Positions 1-11,890 are shown, numbered from the stretch's first letter. The stretch: 64,000 nt of DNA from Magnolia sinica (GCF_029962835.1 NC_080588.1:63326001-63390000); one strand, 5' to 3'. Program-made: numbers and translations. The notes: a model not told the origin generated them from the letters alone.

Positions 1-680
1 GACACTCCCAAGACATCACGACAAAAGTGCAAGCCGTTTCAAGCTTATCCGTTGGATGCCTCGATAGCACCTACATTGACAATGTTACATGATTGGTGTT
101 TTAAAACACTGTCTCAGATAAGAGTGAGTGGCTAACTTAGTTATTTCATTAGTTCTAAGTTACACATGTTATCAACTCAATTAGTGCAGCTAATGATAAA
201 ATAAGAAATCAATCACTTCCTAAGTAGTCTTATTAAATGCACGTATGAAGTTATGACATGATGCATGCCCTTACGATCTAGCACTCTCTCATAAGCGACT
301 TTAACGCCTATTTCACAAATGTTAACACTCCCTCACAAGTGACTCCATCGCCCAATTGCAACATTCGTATGTTAGGCAAGTAGTTGTTAAATTCCGTTTA
401 TAGTCCCAACCGGATCACAAGGCTCAGGGCAACCGTAGCTGCTCATCACCTGTGTCCCTTGATCCTTTTTGGAGTTCATCACCTAACCGACAACTCTCCA
501 GCCAATGCGGGACTAACACTGGCCTGAGTAATCTCAAAGGATCCCGATGATACAGGGTTAGTCACATCATCGACATGGTGAAAGACGACCATAATTGATA
601 CAAGAGTCGTCACCCAAACGTAATTGCGGTGCAATCGCAGCATTCATTCCATTTATGATATAGTAAGCTCGTATCCTTCA
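1..680. other. Unassigned sequence at left edge, no gene seen
   Basis: I see no coding exon or RNA gene here. The composition (scattered short motifs, no long frame) resembles the untranslated or LTR part of a retrotransposon, but neither end is visible, so no family can be given. From about 680 the sequence becomes alignable with the duplicated CYP706 intergenic DNA. Confidence 0.25.
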
Positions 681-1044
681 TGATTGCTCATTGGTCACTA
701 TGAGGATGCTTGTCACCCCAACATAGGTCGACAAGTCAAACACGGTGTTTGTATATACGGAATGGATACGATTGGGTTGGATTTGTTAGGAGACTTTATC
801 GAGGTTTTAATATTCATGGGAAATGAACTTAGGTTCGATGTGAAATACATTCTAAGGCCTAATTTATTTATTTCTTTATATAACTAAAATATTATCATGG
901 CCAGTGTTCGAATTATCTCTGATACTATCAAAATATCTTCGATATTATCTTTATCTCCAGCTCAGCGATATCGATAACACTGGTAGCGATACCGATAACG
1001 CTGGTAGTATCAGAAATTCCATATATTAGCAATGTATCGCTAAG

Positions 1045-3404
1045 TGTCATGCCCCAAAATTCGGGTACCTGAATAGGGTGTCCAAACCCGAATTCTAGAC
1101 CTGTGACCTATAAAAAAATAAAAATAAACATATAAAGTATGACAATTACATATGCATTTCATTTTCTCCCAGCATAGCCCACAATTTTAAAATCCAAACA
1201 CATGCTAAGATAACTAATTACATAATCTATTACTACATCGATGCATAATTATTTAACTTAACTTGAAGTAAGAAAATCAAGTCAAACATTACTACATTCA
1301 GAGTTCTAAAATAAAATAAAATTGATCCTATATATGTAGAATGACATACCACGTGCATCCAACCACATTCAATGCTCCACTACTGATAGTAGTACCCTGC
1401 ATCTTCAAAATATTCATAACCTGAAACGGTTAAAACATAATGAGTTGACAACTCAATAGGATCACATCAATCCTGAGTTGAAAGCCTCATAAATATTACC
1501 AAATTTAACCTCGACATATTAATCAAAATAAGGTGAACATTGGATGTACAATCATAATTAATGATTTGACATTCATAAATATGAAATGAATAAATTGTTT
1601 AACATAGCTTTTCTAAAAATACTAAGATTTGGAGTAGGCAAAACACTCATGTGTGCTGATCCTTTTGGGGGATGACCCACGGCAGAGCACCGGTGTTGAT
1701 CCTTTTAGGGTATGACCCTCAGCAGACCATAGGTATAACCTTTTAGGGACAAAAGCCCAGCGCAGTGCACCCGTGTGTACTAATCCTTTTAGAGAATCAC
1801 CCAGGCAGAGCACTCATGCCGATCCTTTTGGGAATGACCCTGAGCAGAGCACTCGTGTCGTACTGATCATTTCGGGAATGACCTGGGCAGAGCACCCGTA
1901 AGAATCACTGCATTAAAAAAAATAGTTCACATAATGAATATTCATTATCACCACTAGATAATATTAAATGGAAAAAAATATTATTTGCATTGGTTCAGTC
2001 AAATAAAGAATTTCCCAATGTCTAGATTATATAAGGCAATTACTTATGAATTTTTCAATAGGGAATGATCACCTACCTATTGTGATGATAAAACATTCTG
2101 ATATATATATGAATTTTCGTGGAATTATTCTCTGGATAGCCAAGTCTGCTACAAATCTGATTCGATGTAATGATCACGAACAAAATTGGATTTGTATGCT
2201 AGAATTAGTCCGATCAGATAAGATTTACCTATGGCTCCAATACAATTCTCATAATTAAGGTTTTTATTTGTACAAAAACTTCTGAAAATAAATGAATAAT
2301 TACAATTATACATTGCTTTCAAATTAACTATTTGGGAAGCAACTTACCTATTACAGGATGTAAATATACATACTAAGATCTTTGATATTAATTAATGGTC
2401 AAATCTAATTTTAATAGGCCTCATGGAAGGATTTACTTACTATAATGCTGGTTTACATATATCAGACAGTGGTGGTGTAGATGAAGAAGACGATCATGTC
2501 AGAATCTGGATTGATGCATTTTGCAACATTGACAGCTGTGGATGGTTCTTACGGGCCATATAAAGCTTGTAGGCTCCACAGATTGAAGCTTTAGATTGAT
2601 TTTGTTGGTCGATTCTGAACTTGGAAAGTGCAACAGCTAGAAAGGAGAAGAGATTTTTTTTTTTAATCTTAGAGATCTCAATGGTAGGCTTTTCAACGGC
2701 TATGAATCGATGGGTAAGTGGGCTGGAAACACTTAAGAAAAATTTCTACGATCGTAAGAATGAAGATTTGTATAAGGAGTCTGAGAGAGGAGGGAACGTG
2801 TTTCAACGTGACTTCGTGCATAAGGCAAATTTCTACTTTCGGTTGTTTTAACCATGAGGAGTGGGTAGTGATATAGGGTCCAACTTTCGGTTGTTTTAAC
2901 CGTGAAAAGTAGGTAGTGATATAGGGTCCACCATAATGGCTGAGAGAAATCAGGCCATTAATCAGGTTTCATAAGTCCTAGAGCTAAAAAATTTAGTCTA
3001 AATCAAGTTTCAAGGTGAGCCACGTAAAATGTTTTTAGGCAAAAGGTTTCAAGGGCTACGGTTAATCGAGGGTCCGGGTTCAATGGACGATTTAGATTGA
3101 GTGGGTCCCACCATGATAATGGCATGCATGGTAGATGGGTTCACATCCGCAACTGTACCGCGGAGAAGAAGGAAGGAGAGAGAGTCGTGGAGGAGAGATG
3201 GGCTGGTTTGTGACGCACGTCACTTTGCTTTTTTTTTTATATAGAAGTGGGCCCCACAGAAATGATGTGATAAATCCACACTATTCATCAGTTTTGGCCG
3301 ACAAGGTTAGGGCATGTGCCCAAAAATAAGGGCCATCCAAAGCTTATGTGGGCCACACCATATGTAACGGTGGAACCCATTGTTTAAAAAGACGGAGTGT
3401 TACA
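1045..3404. mobile_element. Solo LTR (fossil LTR retrotransposon), 2360 bp, nested in the hAT element
   Basis: The segment begins TGTCATGCCCC and ends GTGTTACA, giving the TG...CA ends of a long terminal repeat. It is bounded by a perfect 5-bp target duplication, CTAAG (1040-1044 and 3405-3409). The left terminal sequence does not recur inside, so this is one LTR and not an LTR-internal-LTR element; it probably arose by recombination between two LTRs. Its size and ends suggest a Ty3/gypsy-type element, family not determined. It contains two blocks of tandem repeats (1648-1904; about 2835-2930). It entered after the surrounding hAT element. Confidence 0.82.
1648..1904. repeat. Degenerate tandem repeat inside the solo LTR
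   Basis: About five to six units of roughly 45 bp share the core GATCCTTTTGGGAATGACC followed by GCAGAGCAC and a short spacer with CGTGT. Units differ by substitutions and small indels. A second block near 2835-2930 has two copies of a 49-bp unit containing TTCGGTTGTTTTAACC. Confidence 0.8.
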
Positions 3405-4439
3405 CTAAGTATCGCCAACGTATCAATATCGCTAATGTAATCGTCAATATTTTCAATTCTGTAAATTCTGCATCAATATCGCCAATGTAATGCCAATATT
3501 TTTAACTATCTAAATTTTAGGCAATGCTTATATCATAAGTGTATCGAAGATATTTCAATATTATTATTTTTTTTTCATGGGCACATGGTTGTATGCAGTG
3601 TTCAATGTGTCATTGATAATATATTGATAATATCTCGATATTATCAATATCGCAATTCACAACATACACGATATTGAGACCACAATCTTTCATTTCCTTT
3701 CCACTTGTTGATGATTTCTTGGTGAAATATCATGTGTTGTTGATATTTTGCAATATTGATGGAAGGTTGGACGGTTAAAGAGCGCGGAATGGATGGTTGG
3801 ACTAATTTCTTACAACAACACATGTTTTTAAGGCTCCATTAAATAAAAACTTGTTATGTATACATTCTTTTTACAATTTATTTATTTCTAAATATGCAAA
3901 TATGTCCATTTTAACTTTTCCTGAAGTTTCACTTAAAATTTTCATCGTTTTTCCCATGTTTCCTCGCATTTCCGATTATCAGCTATATTATCGACGATAT
4001 CGATATTGTTTCTGTATCCTTGGCTAGCGAAACTTGTAGCGATACCGATACTTCGAACACTAATCATGGCTAACTAATAAGTTGTGGTAGCTTAATTCAT
4101 GTGTTGATATATAGGGCGTGTGCATGTTGTGACTCTCTACGATGGGATATTTTGTGTGTGTAAGGGGTACATTTTGGTATTAGCTCTCACTTTCTATGTT
4201 TGTTACGTTTATTCTTAGACTTGAGAAGATGTATGGTCTTAACGGAGATTTGATCAATTATTTTGATTCACCAATATATGAGCCTCTTACGTAGATCATG
4301 GTAAGTTAGATGGTTGATTATGTACTCATGGGGATTAGAATTTTAAATAAAGAATCCATGACCTTATGAGTTTAGCTTTATGTCATGAATCAGAATGATT
4401 GATCAATATAGCCTACCAAATTAGTTTTGTAAATCTTTT

Positions 4440-5195
4440 GCTTCTTTATTCCAGTTCTTCATATTTTCTCATGTACTTCTACTAGTTGAGGCAATTTCTG
4501 TATCTCTCATTTCTTTTATTTCCATAGTTTTACATTTCATAAGAAATATATTCTCAAAGAATACTGCAATCTCTTGCTTCAATTATGGTATCAGGATATA
4601 GAATGAATTGTTAGTTTTTAAAACTAACAATTTATATGCCGCACTATGTTTTACATATCTTACAAATATACAATTATTTATTTTATGACATAATTTCAAT
4701 TTTTTAGTATTTGGTAACCCGACCTTAGCAAGACAATCCTACACTATAGGATATTTATAATTACGAATATAATTTTTTCAAAGTTCATAAGGCATTCTTC
4801 TAATTATTTTATAGGCTATTGTATTTTGCATGTAACAAATGGATAAAATTACTTTTCCCCACAAATTAAAGGGCAAACTAAAACTATTTAATATTGCATT
4901 AAACATTTTTTTAGTGTTTTATTCTTACGTTTTACTATTTTATTTTGCTATGGTATATAGGGTGTATTTGTTTCATGAATAAATCCATTCTTTTCATAAT
5001 AGTCTCTAAATTTAGAGATTCATACTTTCACTTTTTCCTATTCTAATTTTTTTAATTTTCTTATTTAGTTTTCAACTTTATTTTTAAATTTAATAAGAAT
5101 TCTAAAGCTTCATCTTTATTTTTTAATAGATATACTTTGGTGCATCTCGAATAATCATTTACAAAAGTGATATACGCTGTCTGGTACCATTTCAA
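4440..5195 (-). mobile_element. Ty1/copia pol fragment (integrase core towards the reverse transcriptase), fossil
   Basis: The minus strand carries recognisable copia integrase features: an ITFVNDYSR-like block near 5130-5170, a WG block followed by CYMQN near 4810-4880, and a MPYEL block near 4785. After these comes the lysine-rich stretch that normally precedes the reverse transcriptase. No LTR is visible at either side. It is a short, old fragment with several breaks. It begins exactly where homology to the CYP706 duplication unit stops (about 4437). Confidence 0.75.
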
Positions 5196-5209
5196 AACAT
5201 ATAATTTTT

Positions 5210-6345
5210 AAAAGAAAATTTTACAAAGAACTACCTAATTAATATAAAATTTACATCCTAATACCTTTTTTCAAAAAGTTTTTCAAACATCTACCTCATC
5301 AATCATTATTACTATCATTCCACTAGCTTCTCACACGAGTGGTTAGTGGGTGTGTGAGCAAAGGGGTTGGCTTCTTGGCTGGAGCCCACCATGATGTTTA
5401 TGTTAAATCCATTCCAACCACCAGGTGCTTTACCTCAAGTTAAGCCAAGGATTCCAAAATCATCCCCATCCATAATTCAAGTGGACCACATGATTGGAAA
5501 TAGTGTATAGGGCAACAATCATCATAAAAACAATATCCCTTGGCATGAGTCACCTGACTTATGGACGGGCTAACGTTTAGGCCTAGGCTTAAATTTTTGT
5601 GTGGCATCTAATAATGGTTCGAGTGGATTTCATTTCATTATCATGGTAGGTTCTATATAAATCAATTGTGGATGTCTCTCACCTAATTGTCTTCTTTCGT
5701 GTGACCTGCCTGAGCCACAAGTTAGCCTAAATTTTTTACTCTAGGACTAAACTAGGATTATATATCTAATAATTGGAGTAAATCTTATATAAAAAACATG
5801 ATGAGCACAGTAAAAAATAAGTCCCCGGGTCCCTCTCTAGCGGTACACTATGAGTATTCACATAAAGGAAAAAAATCATATAGTACATTGCTCTTGATTT
5901 TGATGGGGTCCATTGCGATGTTTAAGTAACAACCTCTCCAACCATTAAATATTTAGTACAATATTAGGGCGGCAACCAAAAAAAATCAAGTTGACTTGTC
6001 GTTAAGGTGGAGGAAAATAGTTGAGAAAGAGACGCCCACCCTTGCTTTTACCGAGCCCACCATGATAATTATATGAAATACACTTGAGTCATTCAATTCC
6101 ATACAAAAATTTAGGCCTGCTTCGCACAAGTCATTCCCATCTATGATTCACTTGGGCCACACTTATGGAAACAATTTGTAGGATGAGAGTTGCCTTGTAC
6201 ACTGTTTCCAATATGTGGTTCACTTGGCTCATAGATGGAGTTGATTTTTGAGTTCTTGACCTAGCATGGCTGGATTCACCTAGTGGTTGGGGTGGATTTT
6301 ATACAAACATCATGGTGGGATTCACCCAAGCCACTACCCATTTTA
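5210..6345. repeat. Dispersed composite repeat ('B' family), copy 1
   Basis: The order of blocks here matches 20510-21725: a short ATTCCACTA-containing lead, a block of about 430 bp around GCCCACCATGATGTTTATG, and a second block with GTTGA(G/T)TTTTG...CCTAGCATGG. A related copy of the first block is at 15190-15600. Fragments such as TTCAAGTGGACCACATGATTG are shared between copies at high identity. No coding sequence, and no clean terminal repeat or target duplication, was found. It is a non-coding transposon of unknown class. Confidence 0.6.
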
Positions 6346-6489
6346 TATAAACTTCATAGTCGTCATGGAAGGTAGATGAGAAGAAGAAGAAGAGGAGAAA
6401 GAAAAGAAATGTAGTTAATAGCTAAATCAAATGAGGGTATATCCAACAATGCTTATAATATACAAGGGGAGAGATCATGTAGAAACACT

Positions 6490-6830
6490 AGGTTGTTTGA
6501 TGTGAGGGATTTGGTGAAATCCCTGGATTTGGAATTTCCCATATCTACACCTCTATAAATCCATGGATTTGGAGCAATCCAAAACTTCCCGAAAAAAAAA
6601 AATGACAAATCCTTATAATCAAAGACTTTTAAGAATTATTATTATTTTTTTTAAAAGGGTAATTCCTTTGTAATAAATGCTTGTCGACTATAATAAATGC
6701 TCTATAAATTCATAGAGTTGTCTATTGATTCTCAAATAATAAATTTAGAAAATCCATAAATTTATCAAATTCACTTTCTCATATTCTTAATCCCAAACAC
6801 GTTCTATAAGATCTAACTTGCGCTGATGCT
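6490..6830. repeat. AT-rich MITE-like segment, no gene
   Basis: The segment starts near GGTTGTTTGATGTGAGGGATTTGG and ends near TCCCAAACACGTTCT, so it has complementary TTTG/CAAA-type ends as in many plant MITEs. The right part (from about 6650) aligns with 15870-15960, so at least that end predates the CYP706 duplication. Target duplications are not clear. Confidence 0.35.
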
Positions 6831-7312
6831 ATAAAAATAATAAATAATAAATAAAAAAAAAGAAATGAGAGAAGGTGCCATATATTTTATAGTGAAAGAG
6901 CTGAGTAAACATCACAAGCACCCTTATAAAAACAAGTCTTCAATCCTATTTACATATAATTATAGAACAAAACCCAGCAGACAATAGCACAATAATAAGG
7001 CAATGAGTTTGAGTTTCCTTTTGTGTTCAAAGCTTATACATGTAGGACCATGCCCAAAATATTTCTCAGATTTGAAGATTGTAGCCATTGGATCTTTGGT
7101 CTTTTCTCCATTGAATATGAATTGTCGGTGAACTTCTCTGTAATCAGGATGAAAATCCATGTTCATGATTTGATGGAGCTATCAAATCATTGGTTTAGAT
7201 AAATCAATCATGGACCCACACGTACACACTTAATGCAAAACAGAAAAATTACATGTTTATTACAAACAGGTAACTCAGACCTCTAAAAACAAACACGAGT
7301 AGGAACTTATTT

Positions 7313-9529
7313 TCAAGAGTAAAGCTCCGGATTTGACAATCTCGGCGTTGGGATAGCAACGAGCGGTGTCGCTTTCTTCAGAACAATTCCAAACTTATCT
7401 GAAAGATCAAGCTTCATCCCCTCTGCCAATCGCCAATCGAACGAGTGCAAAAGCGAAGCCAAAACGTAAGTTAGCATCCGCTCTGCCAGGGGGACTCCAG
7501 CACACATCCTCCTTCCAGACCCAAACGGAATATAACGAACATCATTGCCATTGTAATCCCATTTGCTTGTAGAATTATAGAATCTCTCAGGACAAAATTC
7601 CAAAGGGTTATCCCAACCCTCAGGGTTTCTATGTATGGTCCATGTGTTAATAAAGACCCGGGAACCCATTGGGATGGTATAACCACCTATGGTGCATGGT
7701 TTTCTTGGGGACCTTGGAACTAAGAACACGACCGGTGGGTGTAAACGTAGGGCTTCCTTGAGGATCGCGTCTAAGTAGTGGAGTTTGGGCACATGTGATT
7801 CTTCTACCATGTGATCCATTCCCACAACTTGTTCTAATTCATCTTGGGCTTTTTTCATGATTTCTGGATTATGCATCATCTCAGCCATGGCCCACTCTAT
7901 TGTTGTTGCTGACGTGTCCGTGCCACCTACCACCAAGTCCTGTTAACACAAATGTTGGATTTTTTATGTCATGGTTAGTTGGAGTGTTTTAACCATTTTT
8001 ATGTTTTCTATCATGGGTTTTGGCGACCAGTTCATCTGATGGCTACGATACATCCACGCCAGGAGCAAATGGATGGATGGTCCTAAATGAGAAGTCATCC
8101 ATCTAGTTGATCTGGGCCAGGCTCGTTAATAAAATGGAAGGCGTTTAGTTTAGTAATCGGCCTGGGCAGAGGCTTTGATGCCTGGCCGGTTTAGGACTAC
8201 AAGGGTATTTTTGTCATATATCATGCACGGTGGGGCACACGTAATGAACAGCTGAGATGTTGCACAAAAGTAGGTGTGTGGACTCGGGCCTGAGCCAGGA
8301 TCTGCCTGGACAAACCTGGGCCGGGCCCAAGCCCGGCCTATTGTTGACGGGTGGGAGGGAGAGAGAGAGAGATTCCATCTGCACCCCACACTTCAACCGG
8401 ACGTCTGATAATGTCATGTGGCCTATGTTTGGAATATCCAAGCCGTCCATCAGGTTTATGCAACTATGTGGGTGGCCTGATCCAAAATTCATGCCAGTCC
8501 TCTCATCTGATGGGTCACAATGGACGGCTATAATAATCTTAGGAATGCATATATAGTGAGGTAAGATAAGAAAAAATTACATACCACAAACATAGCCTTG
8601 ACGTGGTTGGGAGTCATGGGCGTTTTCGCGCCTCCTTCTTTCTGAAGCTGCAAAACCAACTGCAAAAAATCTTTGCTTTTTCCCTCTCCTTCTCCTTCCC
8701 CTCTATCCATTTTCAGCCGTTGATCTATGACCGAATCAAAGATCCGGTCCAACCACGATGAAACCCTCTTCATGCGGCCCACCACGCCTTGTAAATCAAA
8801 CCTTGATATGATAGGAAAAAGATCCGAGACGTTAGGGCTACCCAATAAATCTACGGCCTCACCAGCCACACGTCGAAACTCGTGGCCCACACTACGTCTG
8901 TCCTCCGCATCGAGCGTGTCACCCCATATCATGCTCGTCACTACATTCAGCGATGCACCAAACGCCATGTCGCTTATGTTGACCGGCGTCCCCGCTTTGG
9001 TGCGCACGTAGCGCAGCGTCTCGTGCACCTCGCGTCTACGCAGGCAATAGTACGAGTCCAGCACCTTGGGGCTCATCATCTCTCTTGAGCACACCTTGCG
9101 CATCATCCGCCAATCCGGACCGTAGGGACTAAACGCGATGTCTATCCCACCGTACATCAAAGCTATGGCCGCTGCTGAGCTGTCGCGGTCGGCGAAGATG
9201 GCATCGTGGTCCTTGAGGACCTCCTTAGCTACTTCAGGCGAGCTCAATACCACACAGATCTTTCTACCTAGTTGTATCTTCATGACTGGGCCATAGATCC
9301 TGGCTAATTTGGCGAAGTAACGGTGTAGATCGGGCTCCACGAATGGGAGGCTGCCGATCAACGGTAGACCTCGTGGGCCCGGCGGCAAAGGAGGTGCCCC
9401 ATTGCGTGATCTCTTCACCATCACCCACGAAATTATACAAAGTGCAAAGGAAAATGCAAGTGACATTTTCAGACCGTCGATCTCGCTGGGCCACCATGAT
9501 CGGATCTGATTAGCAAGATCTTCCATCAT
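7313..9529 (-). CDS. Cytochrome P450, CYP706 family-like, complete gene (copy 1)
   Basis: Two exons on the minus strand: 9529-8585 (ATG, 315 codons) and 7939-7313 (208 codons plus stop), with a 645-bp GT-AG phase-0 intron (8584-7940); 523 aa. The upstream of two adjacent ATGs is used. Features: N-terminal membrane anchor at about 20-38, proline hinge PPLPPGP at 46-52, C-helix WRMMR at 140-144, I-helix GGTDTS at 320-325, ExxR KEALR at 376-380, PERF at 432-435, and haem loop FGSGRRMCAG at 454-463 with Cys461 as ligand. The closing block (LHSFDW, LDLSDKFG, AIPTPRLSNPELY) and the single intron before the I-helix match CYP706. Expected to be an ER-anchored monooxygenase using P450 reductase. Known CYP706 members oxidise terpenes (for example CYP706B1 on delta-cadinene) or other specialised metabolites; the substrate here cannot be read from sequence. 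All key motifs are intact. Confidence 0.93.
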
Positions 9530-9600
9530 GGTACTAACACAGTTGAACTTGATCTCATCTAAGTTCTACACTTATAATAGCAATGCTTGCTTGAGCTACC

Positions 9601-9608
9601 TTTTATAG
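9601..9608 (-). promoter_or_regulatory. TATA box of CYP706 copy 1
   Basis: On the minus strand this reads CTATAAAA, about 72 bp upstream of the start codon. The same motif at the same relative place precedes copy 2 (19315-19322). The flanking words GCAATGCTTGCTTGAGC (copy 1) and GGAATGCTTGCTTGAGC (copy 2) are conserved between the two core promoters. In copy 1 a foldback transposon begins at the very next base upstream. Confidence 0.7.
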
Positions 9609-10683
9609 GAAGCGGACTGACTGGTGTACCACACAACAACAACTTAGCTGGTGTGGGTACGTGTTCCTACGAACGGTTCAAAAGAGATCAAAGTTACATG
9701 GGCTCCACAATGATGTATTTATCATATCTACACAGTTCATTCATTTTTTGAGATCATTTTAGATCTTGATCCCAAAAATGAGTAATTTTTAATATCAACT
9801 GGACCACATTACAAATAGCAGTGGGACAGTGATTCTCACTGTTAAAATATTCGTGGGTCCATCTTAACGTTTACTTTCCATCCAATCTGTTCAGAAGGTC
9901 ACACAGCCGTGGATGAAGAGAAAAATAAATAAATATCATATTGATCTAAAATTTCTGTGACCTCGAAAGGTTTTCAATGGCAAGCGTTCAATCCTCCACT
10001 GCTTTTTACAGTGTGGTCCATTTGATATCTTTATCTGTCTTAATTTTTTTCTCAAGCCTTGTTACGAACTCACCAAGTGGACGGACAGTTTGGATATAAC
10101 TCATAGCTCATGATGGGACCCACAGAACTTGGTGACGTCAACACATCACACATCGGTGGTGGTGTGTGTGAAATCGGATTGCGTACTGAGTTACTTAAAT
10201 AAGCTCTTATCGTACTGACTAAACTCTATTGGGCCCACCGTGAATTTATATGGTCTATCCACACCGTCCATCCATTTCTCCATCTTATTTTAGGGGTTGA
10301 GACAAACATTTAAGTGTACCCAAAGTTAAAGTGGACCATACCACAGGAAACTGTTGGAATAATGATTTCCACCGTTGAAAACTTTATAGGGCCCACAGTG
10401 ATGTTTATTTCTCATCCAACCTGTTCATAAGATCAAAAAAACATGGATGAAAAGAAATCACAAATACAAGCTTGATCCAAAACGTATGAGGTCCCAAGAA
10501 ATTTTCAATGGTAGATGTTCAATTCACACTGTTTCCTATGGTGTCGTCCAGTTGAGTTTGTATTATATTTCATCTTTGGTTTAAAGGCATAAAATTATCC
10601 ATTAAAATGGATGGACGGAGTGGATAAAATACCTAATCACGGTGGACCCCACTGAGTTTACTACTCATCACGCAATCCGCTTC
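9609..10683. mobile_element. Double foldback element in the CYP706 copy 1 promoter
   Basis: Outer ends are inverted: GAAGCGGACTGAC at the left, GAAGCGGATTGCG as the complement of the right end. Copy 2 lacks the whole 1075 bp at the matching site, going from CTATAAAAGG straight to the sequence that resumes here near 10690. Inside there are two foldback units. The second (about 10168-10683) has its own inverted ends, CGGATTGCGTACTGAGT and CGGATTGCGTGATGAGT. Each unit has the family layout: arms with GGGCCCAC and CCATCCATTT, then a conserved core (GATGTTTATTT, CATCCAACCTGTTC, GATGAA). No clear target duplication is visible. Confidence 0.75.
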
Positions 10684-10758
10684 TGTGGTGTTCTCTTCTG
10701 GTGTCAGTGTCAGTTTGTCATTCCATAACTGGAAGCAAACCCTCCACTATCCACATTA

Positions 10759-10764
10759 CACGTG
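10759..10764. promoter_or_regulatory. G-box CACGTG, distal in CYP706 copy 1
   Basis: CACGTG lies in a conserved stretch (GCAAACCCTCCAC ... GGCATAGA(G/A)ATAAGGCA) also found upstream of copy 2, where the hexamer reads CACGCG (about 19390). In copy 2 this stretch is about 130 bp upstream of the ATG. In copy 1 the foldback insertion moves it to about 1.2 kb upstream. A bZIP/bHLH site is plausible; function is inferred only. Confidence 0.45.
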
Positions 10765-10784
10765 GCATAGAGATAAGGCAGAGA

Positions 10785-11410
10785 ATTTTATAACAAAACT
10801 GCCTAACTAATATAGAATTTACATTCCAACACCTTCTCTACAAAGGATTTTAATAAGCTACCTCATCTATCCAACTCATTAGCATTCCACTACCTTCATG
10901 TAAGATTTCTTAAAGCCGACTAATGCGTGTTTTTATTCTCCAATGATGTGTGAGTTTTTGTATAACATCCGATCCGTTAAAAAGGTAGGCCACATCATAA
11001 AATTCATCTGGGACAGGAACCAGGATGATCCGTTCATCAGATGGGCTACACCATTGAATTAAATGGACAGAAAGTTCTCTAACTGAATGTATTGTATGTG
11101 GCCCACTTGATGATTGGATAGTTCTAATTTTTTCTCCTGGTGATTTTCATGATATGGTCCACCATTTTCACGGCTTGGACTTCCAATGAAGTGACACATC
11201 AGAGTAAAATGTAAATGTTGTATATTACGTAAAACGTTGTACGTGACTACCTCTTAACCAAATGACAAATGTTCATTGATCATGTTTTTCCTATTCTAAT
11301 GGAGGTTGGACATTTAAAATGTTTATGTCAATTTCGTGGCTGTTGTGAGATCACATGCAATGGCCCACAAATCATAAGTCAACATTAGTGGGCCACGTCT
11401 GTATAATAAA
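10785..11410. other. Conserved upstream block of unit 1, non-coding
   Basis: The first part (to about 10930) matches 20515-20570 (ATTAGCATTCCACTACC, AGATTTCTTAA(A/G)GCCGACT). The remainder matches 22600-23110 almost throughout (CACATCAGAGTAAAAT, GATTTTCATG(A/G)TATGGTCCACC). Copy 2 carries about 2 kb of extra repeats between these parts. No open frame of note; the conservation reflects shared ancestry, with no coding signal. Confidence 0.6.
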
Positions 11411-11411
11411 A

Positions 11412-11890
11412 GGGAGCGGATTCGGTCCCCTGGGGGTAACACCCAGTTCGGTCAGTCCATGATCATGGGCCCAATTTGATTTTTGTGTAGTATATCCACT
11501 CCGTCCGTCCATTTTTATAGCTCATTTTAGTACATCCACCTAAAAAAGAAGCAGATCCAAAACTCAGGTGGACAACACCATAGTAAACAGAGTTCTTGTC
11601 CGTTAAAAACTTCTTATGGGCCATAAATATTTTGGATTAAGCTGATTTTTTCTGTTTTCCCTTCTTCCATATCTGTGTGACCTTATCAATAGGATGGATG
11701 GCAAATAAACATTATGGTGAGTTATAGGAAGTTTCTAATAATGGGTGTTCAATCAACCACTGCTTTCTATGTTGTAGTCCACCTAAGATTTGTACCTATT
11801 TTATTTTTGGGTTTATGCCATGAAATGAGCAAGAAAAATGGATGGACGATGTGGTATGCAGCACATACATTGAATGGGTTTCTTAATAAA
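11412..11890. mobile_element. Foldback (MITE-like) element
   Basis: Begins GGGAGCGGATTCGGT, close to the family terminus GGGAGCGGATTAGGTG seen at 23555. Arms around 11460-11530 and 11830-11880 are inverted copies (ATCATGGGCCCA, CCATTTTT against AAAAATGGATGGAC). The core near 11625-11720 has the usual TAGGATGGATGGCAAATAAACATTATGGTG type sequence. It occupies the place where unit 2 has a related element (23118-23545), so this insertion may predate the duplication. The right terminus is unclear. Confidence 0.6.

Larger units (their letters stand above)
902..4062. mobile_element. hAT-superfamily DNA transposon, non-autonomous, 3161 bp including a nested solo LTR
   Basis: The ends form a terminal inverted repeat: CAGTGTTCGAA at the left, and TAGTGTTCGAA as the complement of the right end. 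The element is flanked by a perfect 8-bp target duplication, ATCATGGC (894-901 and 4063-4070), the size typical of hAT elements. The paralogous sequence near 13605-13630 shows the uninterrupted site, which confirms the borders. Both subterminal regions are full of short motifs such as GATACCGATAAC and ATCAATATCGC in both orientations, as expected for transposase-binding subterminal repeats. No transposase frame is visible, so it is a non-autonomous copy of about 0.8 kb once the nested LTR is removed. Confidence 0.88.
680..4437. repeat. Fragment of a third CYP706 duplication unit, split by a hAT insertion
   Basis: Two pieces, 680-893 and 4071-4437, align in order with 13380-14065 in the first full unit and more weakly with 24980-25290 in the second. 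Shared words include the stretch around GGAATGGATA(C/T)GATTG, GGGAAATGAA, TAGACTTGAGAAGA and CTCATGGGGATTAGAATT. They are interrupted only by the transposon at 902-4062. In both full units the homologous DNA lies upstream of a minus-strand CYP706 gene, so the gene of this unit, if it still exists, should lie to the left of the window. The homology is seen directly; the existence of that gene is inference. Confidence 0.7.

Noticed and set aside
8150-8556. Open frames of 79-99 codons on both strands in the CYP706 copy 1 intron
   Set aside because: They lie in a repeat-like insertion unique to this intron, have no domain, and overlap each other on opposite strands.
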